NCBI GenBank assembly: GCA_029990175.1
Contig: JARKIP010000038.1
Span: forward strand, 25,613,501-25,677,500
DNA length: 64,000 nucleotides
Source of the DNA: Petunia secreta
Taxonomy: Eukaryota > Streptophyta > Magnoliopsida > Solanales > Solanaceae
Direction: 5' to 3'
The notes beneath the pieces are model-generated. The model was not told where the DNA came from and did not search any database. It was given only the letters and a program-made list of their open reading frames with translations. Every line of letters starts with the position of its first letter. Position 1 is the first letter of the stretch. The translations under genes and the position numbers were made by a program. This document shows, in pieces, positions 36,621 to 49,295 of the stretch.

Positions 36621-37708
36621 TTTTTACACCTTATTCCGGTTCGGACACACTTTGTTATAGTTTTTGGTACTGACACTTTTAGCTGATAGGCATACTTGGA
36701 ATCGAATGATATGTTATCACACCCGAACAATCGAACTTAAGACGCTCTGAATTGGGGTCGATAAGTCTAATGAACGCTCTAACGTGGTCTTCATCTTTAA
36801 GTCTACTACGATCTTCTTCTTTGCATCCTTGTTTCAGAAAATATGAGGATCGTAAAAAAGAGACGTTAGACCAGTATCTGACCCCTCATACTTCGCACTC
36901 GAACACTGGGGGATGGAGAAGGAGGAAGAATTATCGCCGATCGCTTCCGGCCTGCCCCAAAATCAAGTTAGCGACCGTTTGAAGAAATACTGGGGACTGC
37001 CCCAAGATTAAGTTGTTGACTCGAAGAAATACTGGGGACTGCCCCAAATATTTCTCATCTAAGTAATATTTCCTTTACGGATGAAGACCGAACACTCATA
37101 CTGGGGACTGTTCGAAGTTTAGATAAAATAAAATGTAAACAGTCTGTTAGTGGCCAGAATGTAGCATGTATATTTAAAAGCGCCTCAAACGGCCAAATTC
37201 CGAAACCGATCGCAACAATAGGTCGGAAAACATGTATAGTGCGGCCGATAGCGGCCAATATTACAATTAATAAAACACACTTCTTGTCAAACACTCGACA
37301 TTACTCTTTATGCTAGCTGAAATGGCTTGTGTTTAAAATAATTTTCTGAACTTAGTGTTCAAGGAGTGCATTTGCATGAAAGTGAGACGCCACTCTTCAT
37401 TACGCATTATTACATTGGGCCCCAATTACAACTCTTTCCGATAGCAAAAAATGGAATCATTAAAACGACTAACGATGAAAATATAACTTGTCTTTTGAAA
37501 AAGCAATACTCAAACGGAGTCACTGGAATTTCAAAACGATAAAACATAAACTCTATCTTCGAAGTTAACATACGCGATGATAAATGGAAAGAAAGATTTT
37601 TACATTAAAAATGGACATAGGCCTCATTATATTTACAAAACGACCACAACCCTTGGTTTAAAAAAAAACATATCAAAACAAAAACTAAAGACAACAGGCG
37701 ATGACAAC
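36621..37708. other. Tat element spacer between integrase and antisense ORF
   Basis: Non-coding. It contains repeated 'AATACTGGGGACTGCCCCAA' words (about 36985 and 37028, and a diverged copy near 37095), a phrase typical of Tat-type spacers. Confidence 0.5.
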
Positions 37709-40391
37709 CTACTCATCCCCTTTCTTCTCCTCTTCAACATCATCTTCGGTCTCATACTCAATCTTCTCAGGAGAGAGGCTGAGGTCTTCACGGTAGACTT
37801 TCACTGTTTCTTCAGCCTCAAGCAGCTTTGTGTCCACCTCATATCCCTCATCCGACAACTCCAAAAGGGTGTTGTGCCTCGCTTCGAAAATCCTATAGTT
37901 TTCATGACATTCCATTACAATTTTTGAATCGACCACTTCTTTGCTCAGATTGCGGTTCTCCAAAATGAGAGCTCGATTCTTGCTCTGCAGCTCATTGACA
38001 TCTTTAACAACCTCACTCCTCCCCTTCTGAGCGGCCTCAAGATCCCTCATCATAAGTTTAAGGTCCTTTTCCAAGGATTGAATCTTGGCCTCATTGGTTT
38101 CGTCTCGGCCTCAGCAGTAGCCAGCTTCGCCTTGTTCTCGACCTCAATTAAGTGTAAGGTAGCAATTTCAGCTTCCAAGTCCGACACCTTCAGCACCTTG
38201 GACTCGAGGTCCGCATTGATCTTGTGAAATTTCTTCTTCAGTAAGACATCTTTGACACTAACTTTCTCAAGCTCTTGATGAAGAAAGGATCCAACTTTTA
38301 CAATAGTGAAGAACCGATCATGCCACATTTGGATGGTTGTCTCGAGCTGTTGAATTCGCTCAATATTTTCAATCGCTAGAATAGATGTCTGAAACCAAAC
38401 GAAAGCTTCAGTTCGTAAATACTTAGTTGATTCAAAAGAAAATGTGCAAAGTTTTGAATTACCCGAAAAGCGTTGTAGGCGGTTAGAAAAATAAGCTGCA
38501 AATCATTGCGAGTGTTCATCCGAGCTCGCTCCATAGGATCGGTCATATTATAAAGGTGATCAACAAGATGCCTTGGGTGCCTAAGCAGATCGGTATCCTG
38601 AGGGACCGTTATTGTGATTGTTCGGTCTTTCAGTTTACCAGTCGCCTCAGCTCGCTTGTAAGCAGCGAAAGCGGCTGCATCTTCCCCCTGGGCATTGGGA
38701 CGATCAGAGCATCATGGTTAGCAGCGAAAAAGAAGAGCCCAAACTTTAAATATGCTTGGATCGGGCTGGTTCAACCTCTCAATCCAAAGGAAGCTTGTAC
38801 TTCTCCTCTAACTGCGTAGGTTCAGCTTCGGGCGCATTCTTGCCAGAGTCTTTCTCAGCGCTGGAAGACACTTCTAGCACTATCGTTAGCTGACCGAGGG
38901 GAAGCAACGCTGGATCGAGCTCCACGATAGGAGCAGGTTGACTCTCCTCAATCAACCTCGGTCATTCATCTTGAGCTATTTCCTGCCCTGGTCGTTTGGT
39001 ATACTTCAACGGCTGCTTAAAGGATGACTCCGCTCCCGCGTCTTGATCGGGGGAATGGAAGGTCGCCAAAATACCCTCTTCCCCGATCGATTGAATGGCC
39101 TCGATCGCTAAAACACCCACGGCCACTGTGCTTTCACCAACCCCAGCGTCAGAAGCTTGCCCTTCTTTTGCAGCCTTCAAAGCCTAGGCCTTTTTGCTAA
39201 TAGCATTATACATATCAACTATCTTTTTTTTTAAAGGGCGAGGGGCCGGCTTTTCCACTATAGTTGCCTCTACTTCAGCGCCGACGGCTTCATCATCCCC
39301 TGTGGCCGTTGGGATTTCCTCTTCCCCCTTTATATCTACAAGAGATTGGCGACATTAGAAAAAAAACTCAAAAGACAAACCTAAACTAAGGAGCGTTCGG
39401 ATGCTTACCATGGGTGGAGGCGATATACTAGCTTCATCGAAGCAACGTATTTCCACGCCCTCTGTTCATCGGTAAATCTTGTGGTGATCCGTGTCACCCA
39501 ATCCAAAAGATCATCGACCGAAACGATATCAATTTGTATTAGTTGAACCAAGCAAGAGAAGAGTCAAAAGAAGGATAAAGGAGATGCATAGAAAGAAAAC
39601 GAAGATAAAACTTACGAGCAGGATTCCACCGTTCGGGAAGTGGTAGATCACCAACTGCGACCAACGACCACGTCCGGATATACACAAAACAGCGATCCCA
39701 ATGGCGAATGCTGTCGTTGTTTTTTGAGATCAGCGCCCGGCCGCCTCTTTTGTCAAAATACATCATTTCCCCTTTGTAAATTTTGGGAATGTAGAGATTC
39801 AATAAATGATTAACATCGAAACCTTGGTTGTTTTCGGTACGGAAGTATTCAATTATAGAGACCGCCCTTCAAACAGATGGTGCAAGTTGCCCCAAACAAA
39901 TATTGTACAGTCTTCACAACGACGCAATAACCGGGTGGAGGGGAAGGTAGAACTCGACAGTGTAAAGATAGGTCAAAACGACAGAATAGCTAGCCTTGTA
40001 GTCCAAAATTTTGCCTCAAATTTCTGGACAGATAACCTCGATATGATTCCAGCCGTAATCTTTTTTGATCCGTTTTATATTCTCCGGCTGAACAACACAC
40101 GTAATTTTGAAAGCCGGAATGTTGAACTTGACAAATACTTGGTGAGGTGTTTGGACAGATACACTGCAGTCGTTGTCAGTCTTCCACTCTTTGGGAACAA
40201 TTTCATGAGGTTTAGCCGGCGGTGTAGGTTTCTTTACTTTAGCCTTTCGCTTTTTACCATCAGTCTGCAACGGCTCCTTTGCGGGGCAACAAGTTGTGAT
40301 GGCGCAGTGCTGGTGGCGACATCCCCATGAATGAGGGATCAACATCACCAACATTAGAATGGTATGAAACAGTTATGTCTTGTGTGGCCAT
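37709..40391 (-). pseudogene. Antisense ORF of the Tat-type retrotransposon, broken
   Basis: Opposite in strand to the integrase, between it and the 3' LTR. Likely start is ATG 40391 (MATQDITVSYHSN). Downstream pieces in shifting frames include DRCFVYIRTWSLVAVGDLPL near 39700, an acidic stretch near 39100, and a long coiled coil (38328-37710: LEAEIATLHLIEVENKAKL, LQSKNRALILENRNLSKEV) ending in an acidic EDDVEEEKKGDE tail. A one-base slip near 38098 separates two coiled-coil frames. Tat-lineage elements are known to carry such antisense ORFs; their function is not known. Stops and shifts show that it is inactive. Confidence 0.6.
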
Positions 40392-40746
40392 CGGATAATT
40401 CAAGGTTTTCTTTTAAAAAATGGGTGGTTTTCAGGCAGAAACAATGGTGGTTCCAGACAAATCAAAGGCAAGAATAACAGTAGATGGGATTGAAGAAGAG
40501 AAGACGTAAAGTTGGGAAAAGAAGTGAAAAATGGCTTTATATAGGGGTAAGGTAATGATTACCTCGGTAACCGACGAATTTTAACCGCCGCATATTTGCA
40601 TTCGTGTGGCTCTGATGGGAAGTCGAAATGGCAACCGCCATTTTGAAAAGTTAGGTCAGGAAGCAGCCACGTATTGTTTCGCCAAAAATTTCAAGACCAC
40701 TTGTCAAGCTCTTACGGATGCTCACTTGGCAAGAGGGGGAACTATC

Positions 40747-42060
40747 CGTATTGGTAAAAAATCGGACGCAAATTCATCACGTCATCAGTGACGTGGCTGA
40801 CGTAGCCCTTATATCGGAGTCAAGACAAATGATACAAAGAGTAAAATCAGTTTAATTCGAAGGAATCAATCGATCGCTTTATCAGTCGCACAAGAAACCG
40901 ATTCAAACTAACGGATAAGTTCAGAAGATTAGCTTGACTCTTAACCACCTCCGCTATTTTCGTAGGCTATTGGATGTGGATTAGAACATGGAAGAGACGT
41001 GCATGGAGTGGAGTCATGCTAGGGTTTGGACTCTTTTGGCTATAAATATAATCCTATCTCCCCATTTGTATGGTTATGTTCCTCTGAATACCACTCCCCA
41101 CTTAGTAATTATTGGTCTTAATTCTTTATCACCACAATTATTATTGTCCTGCCACCATTACGCTGTTGTAATCTATCTTTGCTTTGGAGGAGATGTTTAT
41201 TTTCTTCATTGGAGCACAAACACTTGATCATCAATACAATAAGCTCTATTATTTCATTTATTATTTTTATTATTGCTTATTTGATTGTTTACTTCCATCG
41301 TAATTACTTATTTAATTGATCCCTAAATTATTGCCACCATACTGATTGTTAAGAAAACTTTGATCGTAATCCTTTCTGAACATAGATACTGCATCTTTGA
41401 TGCAGTCATCGATTCTCCCGAGAGGTCACAATTTCCACGAGCAAAGATATTAATGATGAGGAAGGCCTTTTTGTTATGCTACTAATACTTGCTCTGCTAT
41501 TCTGCCCAAGCATGGCTGAGGAAGAGTTACGGGGCGTAAAACCAAAAAATACGCCGGTTTGGTATACTATGTGTAATGATTCCCTCATTCACGATAAATA
41601 ATAAAGAAAAAGATAACAAAGAAAAGCCATTCTATTTCGACAAAAGACCCACACTCAAGTTCCATAGCTTTTTAGTTAATTACCTGCTTGCATATATTAT
41701 TCATAAAACTATTAATCTGTGATTGTTTTACTCGCTAGATTATTTCTGTAGATATAATTAATTGAATCGTCCATTCACTCTGTTCGTTTGACCTAATAGA
41801 TCATTAGCAACTGCCGTTCGTTTATTTCCTGAGCAAATTTTTATATTGTCTTGATCGATCAAATAGCTTTAACTCGTCCGTTCAATTTATCCGTTTATCT
41901 ACTGCTCGTGTAACTAATCCTTTATCTTGCATATCGATCGTTTAACTTGATACCTATCGCTTATCACTTTCACATCGCAAATTAATATACTTATTGTCCG
42001 TTTCTGTCAAGTAAACCATAAACGATATGTTTTGTGAACGTAAAGTCTAGCAATCTAACA
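40747..42060 (+). mobile_element. 3' LTR of the Tat-type element (right end approximate)
   Basis: A polypurine tract AAGAGGGGGAAC at 40731-40742 precedes the LTR, whose body matches the remnant at 27602-27870. 'GGCTATAAATATAATCC' at about 41038 may be its TATA region. The right end could not be fixed by a target duplication. Confidence 0.55.
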
Positions 42061-42462
42061 TCGGATTTTGATATAAAACGGTCGCATGTGGCTTAATGAA
42101 ATATAAATTTAATTGTTAAAACTAAAAGCATATTTTAGGAAATACAACATTACAATTAAGGCAATGAGTGGTAGAGCTATCTTTGGTGAGGGGTTATAAT
42201 GAATTCCTTTGTTATATTTTCTAGCTACATCACTAATAATAAAAGTATATAATAAGATAAAGAGTGTTTATTTGGGGTGATCAGATCTTCATATAGATAA
42301 TGCCAGCTAATTTGGAATATAGTTGAGGCCTAGTGGTTATATTTCTTGTGTACAATAAGAAAAACATAATAATGAGAGAAATTAAAGTCTAACAAAATGA
42401 ACATGATGTACTTCATACTTAGCTTGCAATTTTTTTGTTAGAATGGAAGTTGTGGACTGATA

Positions 42463-45400
42463 TGAAATTTAAAGACACAAGATTAAAAGAACAGGAATTA
42501 AAGAAAGACCCAATTTGATTAGAGAAGAATTAATGAAGTAAATTAGGGAAATTAGCCTAATTACCCCTTTGATGACCTAAACAAGAGAACCAATTCTATT
42601 TGATCCTGACACGACCTAGAATCCGGTTAGGCCGTGCGGACACCCGACATCCTTCCCTAGACCCGTCGGGCGAACCCTTATCAATTAAATTAGGAAAATA
42701 AATAATTCAATTTATAAATAATAACAAGACTTAGAAAAAGTACAAACATAATGATACCTCCGCTGTAAAAAAAAGAAATTACAGCTGACTACCCACATAC
42801 TAAGTTTAGGGCTATCCAGACTAGACATCTAAGAGTACAAAAGAAGACAGATACCTCCTGAATGGAGCAAAATACAGCTGAAATAATTAACAATAAACTG
42901 GTGGCCATCTGGAATAAAAGCTGGCTCACCCTGACAGCCGAAGTCGTCTTTGCTCCTTCACAACGTGGTGAACTCAATCCTGGAACGAACCTGCCGAAAC
43001 GAAATAGATAACAAGAAACAAACAACAAACAAGGGTAAGTCAAAAGGACTCAATAAGTGGGGCAGACTAGCCACCTCAAAGAATAGGATAGCTAGCCAGG
43101 GAGAAGAAACAGATAAACCAAATTCCTCTTATTTAAATTATAAAAAGGCGGAGCCAGATAATAACCGGAAACACGTATGAAACCATAAACTCAGCCAGGA
43201 ATACGAGCCAGAAACATATCAACAAATAAGCAATGCACGTATAAGCAGAACAGTAGTTATGTACCACAAGTTTACACAATGGTATGAAAAGAAAAGAAAT
43301 GAAATGAAATCTGATGCAAAGGGTCACATGTGCCCGTAATCCCATCCCGAAGCGGAATACTCCTGCATTCGAGGGGAATCCAATCTGATAACCAACTAGA
43401 GCGGAATACTCCTGCTCCTGGGGCGGAATAATCCTGCACCCGATATAATATAAACCAGAGGCGGAATACTCCTGCACCCGATATAATGTAAAGTCGAGGT
43501 GGAATACTCCTGTACTCTCCTGGGGCGGAATCCTCCTACCCTCAATATGATATAATGGAGCGGAATAATCCTGCTCCTGGGGCGGAATACTCCTACCCTC
43601 AATATGATACAATGGATTGGAATACTCCTGCTCCTGGGGCGGAATACTCCTGCACCCAATATGATATGCAATGTAATGCATATGAATGACATATAATGCA
43701 TATGAATGCAATGTGATGCAATAATAACCCTTCACCAGCGCGGGACTCTCATCAACAGCCGGGAAGTAGATGCCAACTCACAGCCAGAGTACAATGCTCA
43801 GATCCTCAATGCAATACCAACAGCAGGACATAACATATAATATACAATGTAAATCCAAAGCTAAGGCGTAATGAGTACGTCTATCGGCAGCTACACACGT
43901 AAGGAACACGTGGTAGAAAATTCATGAGGCAAGTGCCTCCAAAGAAATGGATATAAACACTTACCTCTTCCAAAAGTTAGTATGGCTAATCAACAACCGC
44001 TTTATCCTTTGATTTCCTTACCAAACTATCCCACTCTATTCAATAAGTAGAAAAATATATCAATTTAGCCTAAAGGCATCATTCCTCACATCTTATGGCG
44101 ATCTGGTTAGGAACCTGATACCCTATTCGCATACGCAATACGCAGGCCAGGCCTATGCACAGGGTTTAAGGTCACATAACTAAATCCTAAATAAATTACA
44201 TTTATATGTTGCCCATAACTCACTGAGTACGAATATATAATCAATTTCATTATCGGGGTCCAATTGACCCTTTAAACTATTAGTTGAACTTATTAAAACG
44301 ATGTCTAATATCACAATTTTTACCGTTAAAATATATTTAAACACACGTAATAAACTCAAATAATATATTAGGATCATTACCTAATATTTTAGAGTGAAAA
44401 TTCAACTTTTCTACGGCCCATTTTCTTATTTTCTGGTATTTTTTTCCCTCACTGTGTTTTTCTTCCTCACTGTTCTCGACTCTGCATTTTTTATCCCTCT
44501 GTTTTGTGTTTTGCGACAGCCGCCTAACTTCATTTCCTTTTTTTTTGCGATAAAAATTAAAACAGTACCCTACGATATTCGAAATAATCCCAACTTTTGC
44601 ATACAAGTTATACAAAATATATGTAGCATACTCACAAAGGCGGATCTCAAATCGGACTCCCGAAACTCAAGGTGCGAATTTAAATGAAAAAAATCAAATT
44701 ATTTAACTTTCGGTATTTTATCGAAAACTAGCCGAACAACATCGAAATTCACTTTCGAAAGATCACAAAAGTCACAAATATTTATACGAACCTAACGGCG
44801 CTTTTGGATTTCGAATCGGAGCTCGTTCGCCAAAACCGAGCTCGAAAATCTCTTTTTAATATTTATCGACAATAAAAACTGAAACCTTCTTTCGATGCCT
44901 ACCAAACGAGGTCTGATTTAGCTCAAATCTTATAGACAGGTCCTAATGGACATTATGAATATTTTAAAATTATCGGCACGCCAATCGGAGTCCTATCTCC
45001 CGAAACGACTAACCAAGGTCGTTTCAGATCCTCAATTAGCTACAATTAATAGCGTGCTAAAGCAAACAAACTTAGCCAAATTCCTCACTTTGTCAAATGT
45101 AATAAAAAACTAGGTAAGCTAATGACAATAAGAGTATTTATAGTGTGGCATATTTGCCTTAATTAACCCTTAACAATGGGCCTTTAAATCATTAGCTACT
45201 GTTGGGCTTTCTGATCCTCGTCTCAGCGCGATCGCGTAGTAACCGGCGCTATCGCGCTGAGCAATAAATCACAGCCTGGCGACGCGATCGCGCAGGCAAA
45301 GGCTTTTAACCAGCCTCTTGCGCGATCGCATCTGTGGATGCGCGATCGCGCTTCAGTGCCTCTTCATCTTCCGCGATCGCGCCTGGCTGCCCGCGATCGC

Positions 45401-45609
45401 GTATGTCTTCTTTCTGGCCCTTCGCGATCTCATCTGTGCGCTCGCGATCACGATGAGTATTTTCAATTCCAGAGGCAGTGAGCATGTAGAATTGCCCTGA
45501 AACCTCCAACACTTGCTCAATCAGCTCCAGTTGTGCGAACATAGCCTGTAGCTGTTGCAACTCCCGAGCTTGGCTTCTTGTGAATGGTTTGGCCGAGTAT
45601 CAGGTTACA
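42463..45609 (-). mobile_element. 3' LTR of the Ty3/gypsy element, with nested insertion
   Basis: 42463-42606 and 45027-45609 together match the 5' LTR at 51430-52165 closely, for example 'GAGAACCAATTCTATTTGATCC' split by the insertion. Without the nested 2420-bp element and its duplicated GATCC the LTR is about 722 bp. Confidence 0.85.
42607..45026 (-). mobile_element. Second copy of the TGACACGACC...TTTCA LTR-type element, 2420 bp
   Basis: Perfect 5-bp duplication GATCC (42602-42606 and 45027-45031). It is homologous to 8509-15720 at both ends (42607-44010 and 44690-45026) but differs in the middle (44020-44690), and it has a longer 'GGCGGAATACTCCTGC' tandem array at 43380-43665. It interrupts the 3' LTR of the Ty3 element and is therefore younger than it. 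Confidence 0.75.
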
Positions 45610-45619
45610 TCATTCTCCC

Positions 45620-46700
45620 CGTCTTGAGAATAATCCGTCCACGGATTCACTTGACCTTTGACTTCGAAAGGAGACAAGTCACACATATTGAACGTGTTGT
45701 GCACTCGGTAATTGCTTGGCAAGTCCACCTTGTACGCGTTGTCATTGAGGCGTTCAAGGACTTGGAAGGGGCCATCGCCTCAAGGCATCAATTTGCCCGT
45801 CCTCTTGTTTGGGAACCTATCCTTCCGGAAGTGAACCCACACCCAATCACCGGGCTCGAAGATAACCTTATTCCTTCATTTTGTTCGCCTTCTTGGCAAC
45901 TTCTTGGTTTTTCTTTTCTAGTTGTTTCCTTACTTGCTCATGAAGTTGCTTCATCTCTTGAGCTCTAACCTTCGCATCTAAGCTTAAGACAACATCACTA
46001 GACAAAGGCGTAAGATCCAAGGGGGTAAGGTGATTAAAGCCATGCACAACCTCAAAAGGTGTCATGCAAGTAGATGTGTGCATGGTCCTATTATAAGCAA
46101 ATTCAATCAAAGGTAGATGTTCTTCCCAATAAGCTAGTTTCCCTTTAAGCATGACACCCAAGTTTCTATTGACAACCTTGGTTTGGCCATCGGTTTGGGG
46201 GTGGCAAGAAGTGGAGAACAACAACTTAGTGCCAAGCCTTCCCCAAAGCTCCTTCCAAAAATGACTAAGGAACTTGGGATCGCTATCACTAACAACAATT
46301 TTTGGAACCCCATGCAATTTAAGCACATTGTCAACAAACAAATTAGTTATGTGAGATGCATCATCAACCTTGTGACATGAAATGAAATGAGCTATTTTAG
46401 AAAATCTATCAATGACCACAAAAATGCTATCTTTTCCCCTTTTGGTCCTAGGCAATTCAAGGACAAAATCCATATAAATATCAAGCCAAGGACCTAAGGG
46501 AATGGGGAGGGGTGAGTACAAACCATGTGGAAGTAGTTTTGACTTGGCTTGCCTACACTCCAAGCATTGCCACACACCCTCACAACATCCACTCTCATTT
46601 TGGGCCAATAGAATTGCTCCTTAAGAATCTCCATGGTTTTGCCCACTCCAAAATGCCCCCATTAGTCCCCACTATGTGCCTCCCTCACTAGCAATTCCCT
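45620..46700 (-). pseudogene. Ty3/gypsy integrase
   Basis: The long open part is 46608-45868. It carries the core motifs: WLDIYMDFV (first Asp), VVSDSDPKF (second Asp) and CHPQTDGQTKVVNR, where the third catalytic residue, normally Glu, is Lys (codon 46179-46177). The C-terminal part continues to about 45620 with FEPGDWVWVHFRKDRFPNKR and a stop inside the following KLMP-GDGPFQV segment. The zinc-binding HHCC part lies upstream, broken near 46609-46690. Integration activity is expected to be lost. Confidence 0.85.
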
Positions 46701-48649
46701 CCAAGATGAACTAGGTACACACAACTTCCCATTTCTAAACAAGAAGCCATCAAACTTGTGAAACCTCTTTTTCTCCATATCACCCTAAGTTCCTCCTCAC
46801 CACACATTCGATTGATTCTTCTACCCCTTTCATCCACTTCACAATTAGCATAAAGTTCTCCAAACTCCGGATCATTAGCATACATCTCCTTCATACTTTC
46901 AAATCCCATGAGTTTGGACCCCAAGGTATTCAACAACAATTGCCTTCTTGATTGAAGCACAAACTTTCTTGACAAGGAATCCGCCACCACATTCTCTTTT
47001 CCCTTTTTATAATGGATGACATAAGGAAAGGTATCAAGAAACTCCACCCATTTAGCATGTCTCACATTCAATTTCTCTTGGGATTTGAGGTGCTTTAAGG
47101 ATTGGTGGTCGGTTCTAATAACAAATTCTTTGGACCAAAGGTAATGTTGCTAATGAGCCAATGCCCTCACGAGCGCATACAACTCTTTGTCATAGGTGGA
47201 ATATTTAGTGGTTGCTCCCTTGAGTTTCTCACTAAAATAGGCAATAGGCTTTTGTTCTTGCATCAACACGGCTTCAATGCCTACCCCACTAGCATCACAT
47301 TCAATCTCAAAGGTTTTATCAAAGTTTGGCAATTGAAGAAGAGGTGTGGAACTAAGGACTTCCTTCAATTTTGCAAAAGCCTCTTCTTGCTCTTTTCACC
47401 ACGCAAACGCCTTATCCTTCCTTATCACTTCGGTCAATGGTGCGGCTATAGTGCTAAGACCTCTCATAAATCTCCTATAAAAGCTAACCAACCCATGAAA
47501 ACTTCTCACATCACCAATGCTTTTAGGAGTGAGCCAATCTCTAATGGCCTCCACTTTAGCCGCATCTACTTCCACACCATTTGCACTCACCACAAAACCA
47601 AGGAAAACAACTTTCTTAACACAAAAAGAGCACTTTTTCGAATTAGCAAACAATTGTTCCTTTCTCAAGATATCAAACACTTATTTCAAATGATTAGCAT
47701 GCTCATCAATGGATTTGCTATAGATAAGAATATCATCAAAGTATACTACAATAAATTTTTCAATGAAAGATTTGAGCACATGATTCATTAACCTCATGAA
47801 GGTTGAAGGAGCATTGGACAAGCCAAAAGGCATGACAAGCCATTCATAAAGACCAAAGTTAGTCTTAAAGGCCGTCTTCCACTCATCACCCGGTTTCATC
47901 CGGATTTGGTGGTATCCACTTCTCAAATCAATTTTAGAGAACACACAAGATCCACATAACTCATCAAGCATATCATCTAACCTAGGAAAAGGATGACGAT
48001 ACTTTACCATGATCTTGTTGATGGCTCTACAATCCACACACATGCGCTAAGTCCCATCTTTCTTTGGCACTAGGATGACCGGGACCACACATGGGCTCAA
48101 ACTTTCTTGCACAAGTCCTCTCCCAAGAAACTCCTCCAGTTGCTTTTGGAGTTCTTTGGTAGCTTCCGGGTTGCTTCTATAAGCGGCCTTGTTGGGCAAT
48201 TGAGAACACAGAACAAGGTCAATTTGATTCTCAATGCCTCTTAGTGGTGGCAATCTACTAGGCAACTCCTCGGGGAAGATGTCTTTATAACCTTGCAAAA
48301 GAGAAGAAATAGAACTAGGCAAAGAAGGGGTTAGTTCATTAGTAAGCAAAACATGTTCCTTGTGTAGGAGGAGAATCATGGGTGCTCCTTCCTCCACATC
48401 TCTCAAACACTCCTTCTTAGAAAAGAACAAGTTCACTCCCTCTTTTGTTTCCTCACTCTTTTGAGTAACAACTCCCACTCTCCCTTCCTCCACAACTCCC
48501 TCTTTCTTTTCTTTCTCTCTTTTCAACTTCAACTCCCTCATCTTCCTATAACCCTCACTCACTTGCGCCGGGGTCAATGGGTTGAGAACAAACTTCTGAC
48601 CCCCCACTTTCAAGGCATACCTATTAGTTTTGCCATCATGCCTTGCCAA
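46688..48649 (-). pseudogene. Ty3/gypsy reverse transcriptase and RNase H
   Basis: RT motifs are in order: ILVPKKDGT, DCRAINKIMVKYRHPFPRLDD, FSKIDLRSGYHQIRM, YEWLVMPFGLSNAPSTF and VVYFDDILIYS (FDD active site). They are followed by SFHGLVSFYRRFM and RNase H motifs FEIECDASGVGIEAVLMQ and YALVRALAH. In-frame stops at 48047, 47681, 47396 and 47150 (first base, plus coordinates) cut the frame. The connection continues through HYKKGKENVVADSLSR. The stops look like point changes only, with no indel, so this copy has decayed slowly. Confidence 0.9.
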
Positions 48650-49238
48650 ACGGTCATATTGCTAAGGCCTACCAAGCAAGATATGACAAGCTTGCATAGG
48701 AACCACATCAAATAAAAGCTCATCATGGTAGTCCCCAATCTTGAATTTAATCAAGGCTTGCTTGGTTACCTTTTAGCTCGCCACACTCATTCAACCATTG
48801 GAGTTTGTAAGATTGTGGACGCTTTCTAGTGGGTAGTTTGAGTTTCTCAATCAAAGTGGTGCTCACCACGTTGACACAACTACCGCTATCAATAATTAGA
48901 GAGCAAGTAGTCCCTTAAACCTTACAATATGCATGGAACAAATTCTCCCTTTGACTCAACTCCTCCTTCACTTGCACCCCCATTATTCTTCTCACCACAA
49001 GTGTAGCATAGACATCATCCAATTGTTCACCCTCCAACGGCTCCTCCTCAAAATCATCGTCACATGGCATACCCCTATCTATCTCATCATCATCACTACC
49101 ACCCATTTCATAGCCCCCATCACCCAAAGCAATAATAGTCCTCCTATTTGGAAAATCTCTCATCATGTGGCCACGGTTATTACACTTATAGCATTGAATG
49201 TTAGATAAGCTTCCAAGTTTAGCTTTACTACCTCCCAC
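48650..49238 (-). pseudogene. Gag zinc knuckle and aspartic protease region
   Basis: The knuckle reads CYKCNNRGHMMRDFPNRR: the last Cys of the CCHC box is Phe (about 49152-49154). After a stop at 48915 the next stretch contains IIDSGSCVNVV, a retropepsin DSGS active site, followed by several stops before the RT frame. Confidence 0.75.
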
Positions 49239-49295
49239 ATTGGGCTTTTCCTTGGGCTTGGTTCTTTTAAAGTTGCCTTTGAACTCTCGCTTGGG

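Noticed and set aside
43133..43735. 200-codon repetitive frame
   Set aside because: Translation of the GGAATACTCC tandem array; no protein meaning.
45220..45450. CRISPR-like or regulatory repeat array because of regularly recurring GCGATCGC
   Set aside because: Spacing is irregular, repeats are 8-10 bp, and the host is a plant LTR; kept only as a motif cluster.
47102..47791. 229-codon plus-strand open frame
   Set aside because: Antisense shadow of the RT/RNase H coding region of the Ty3 element.
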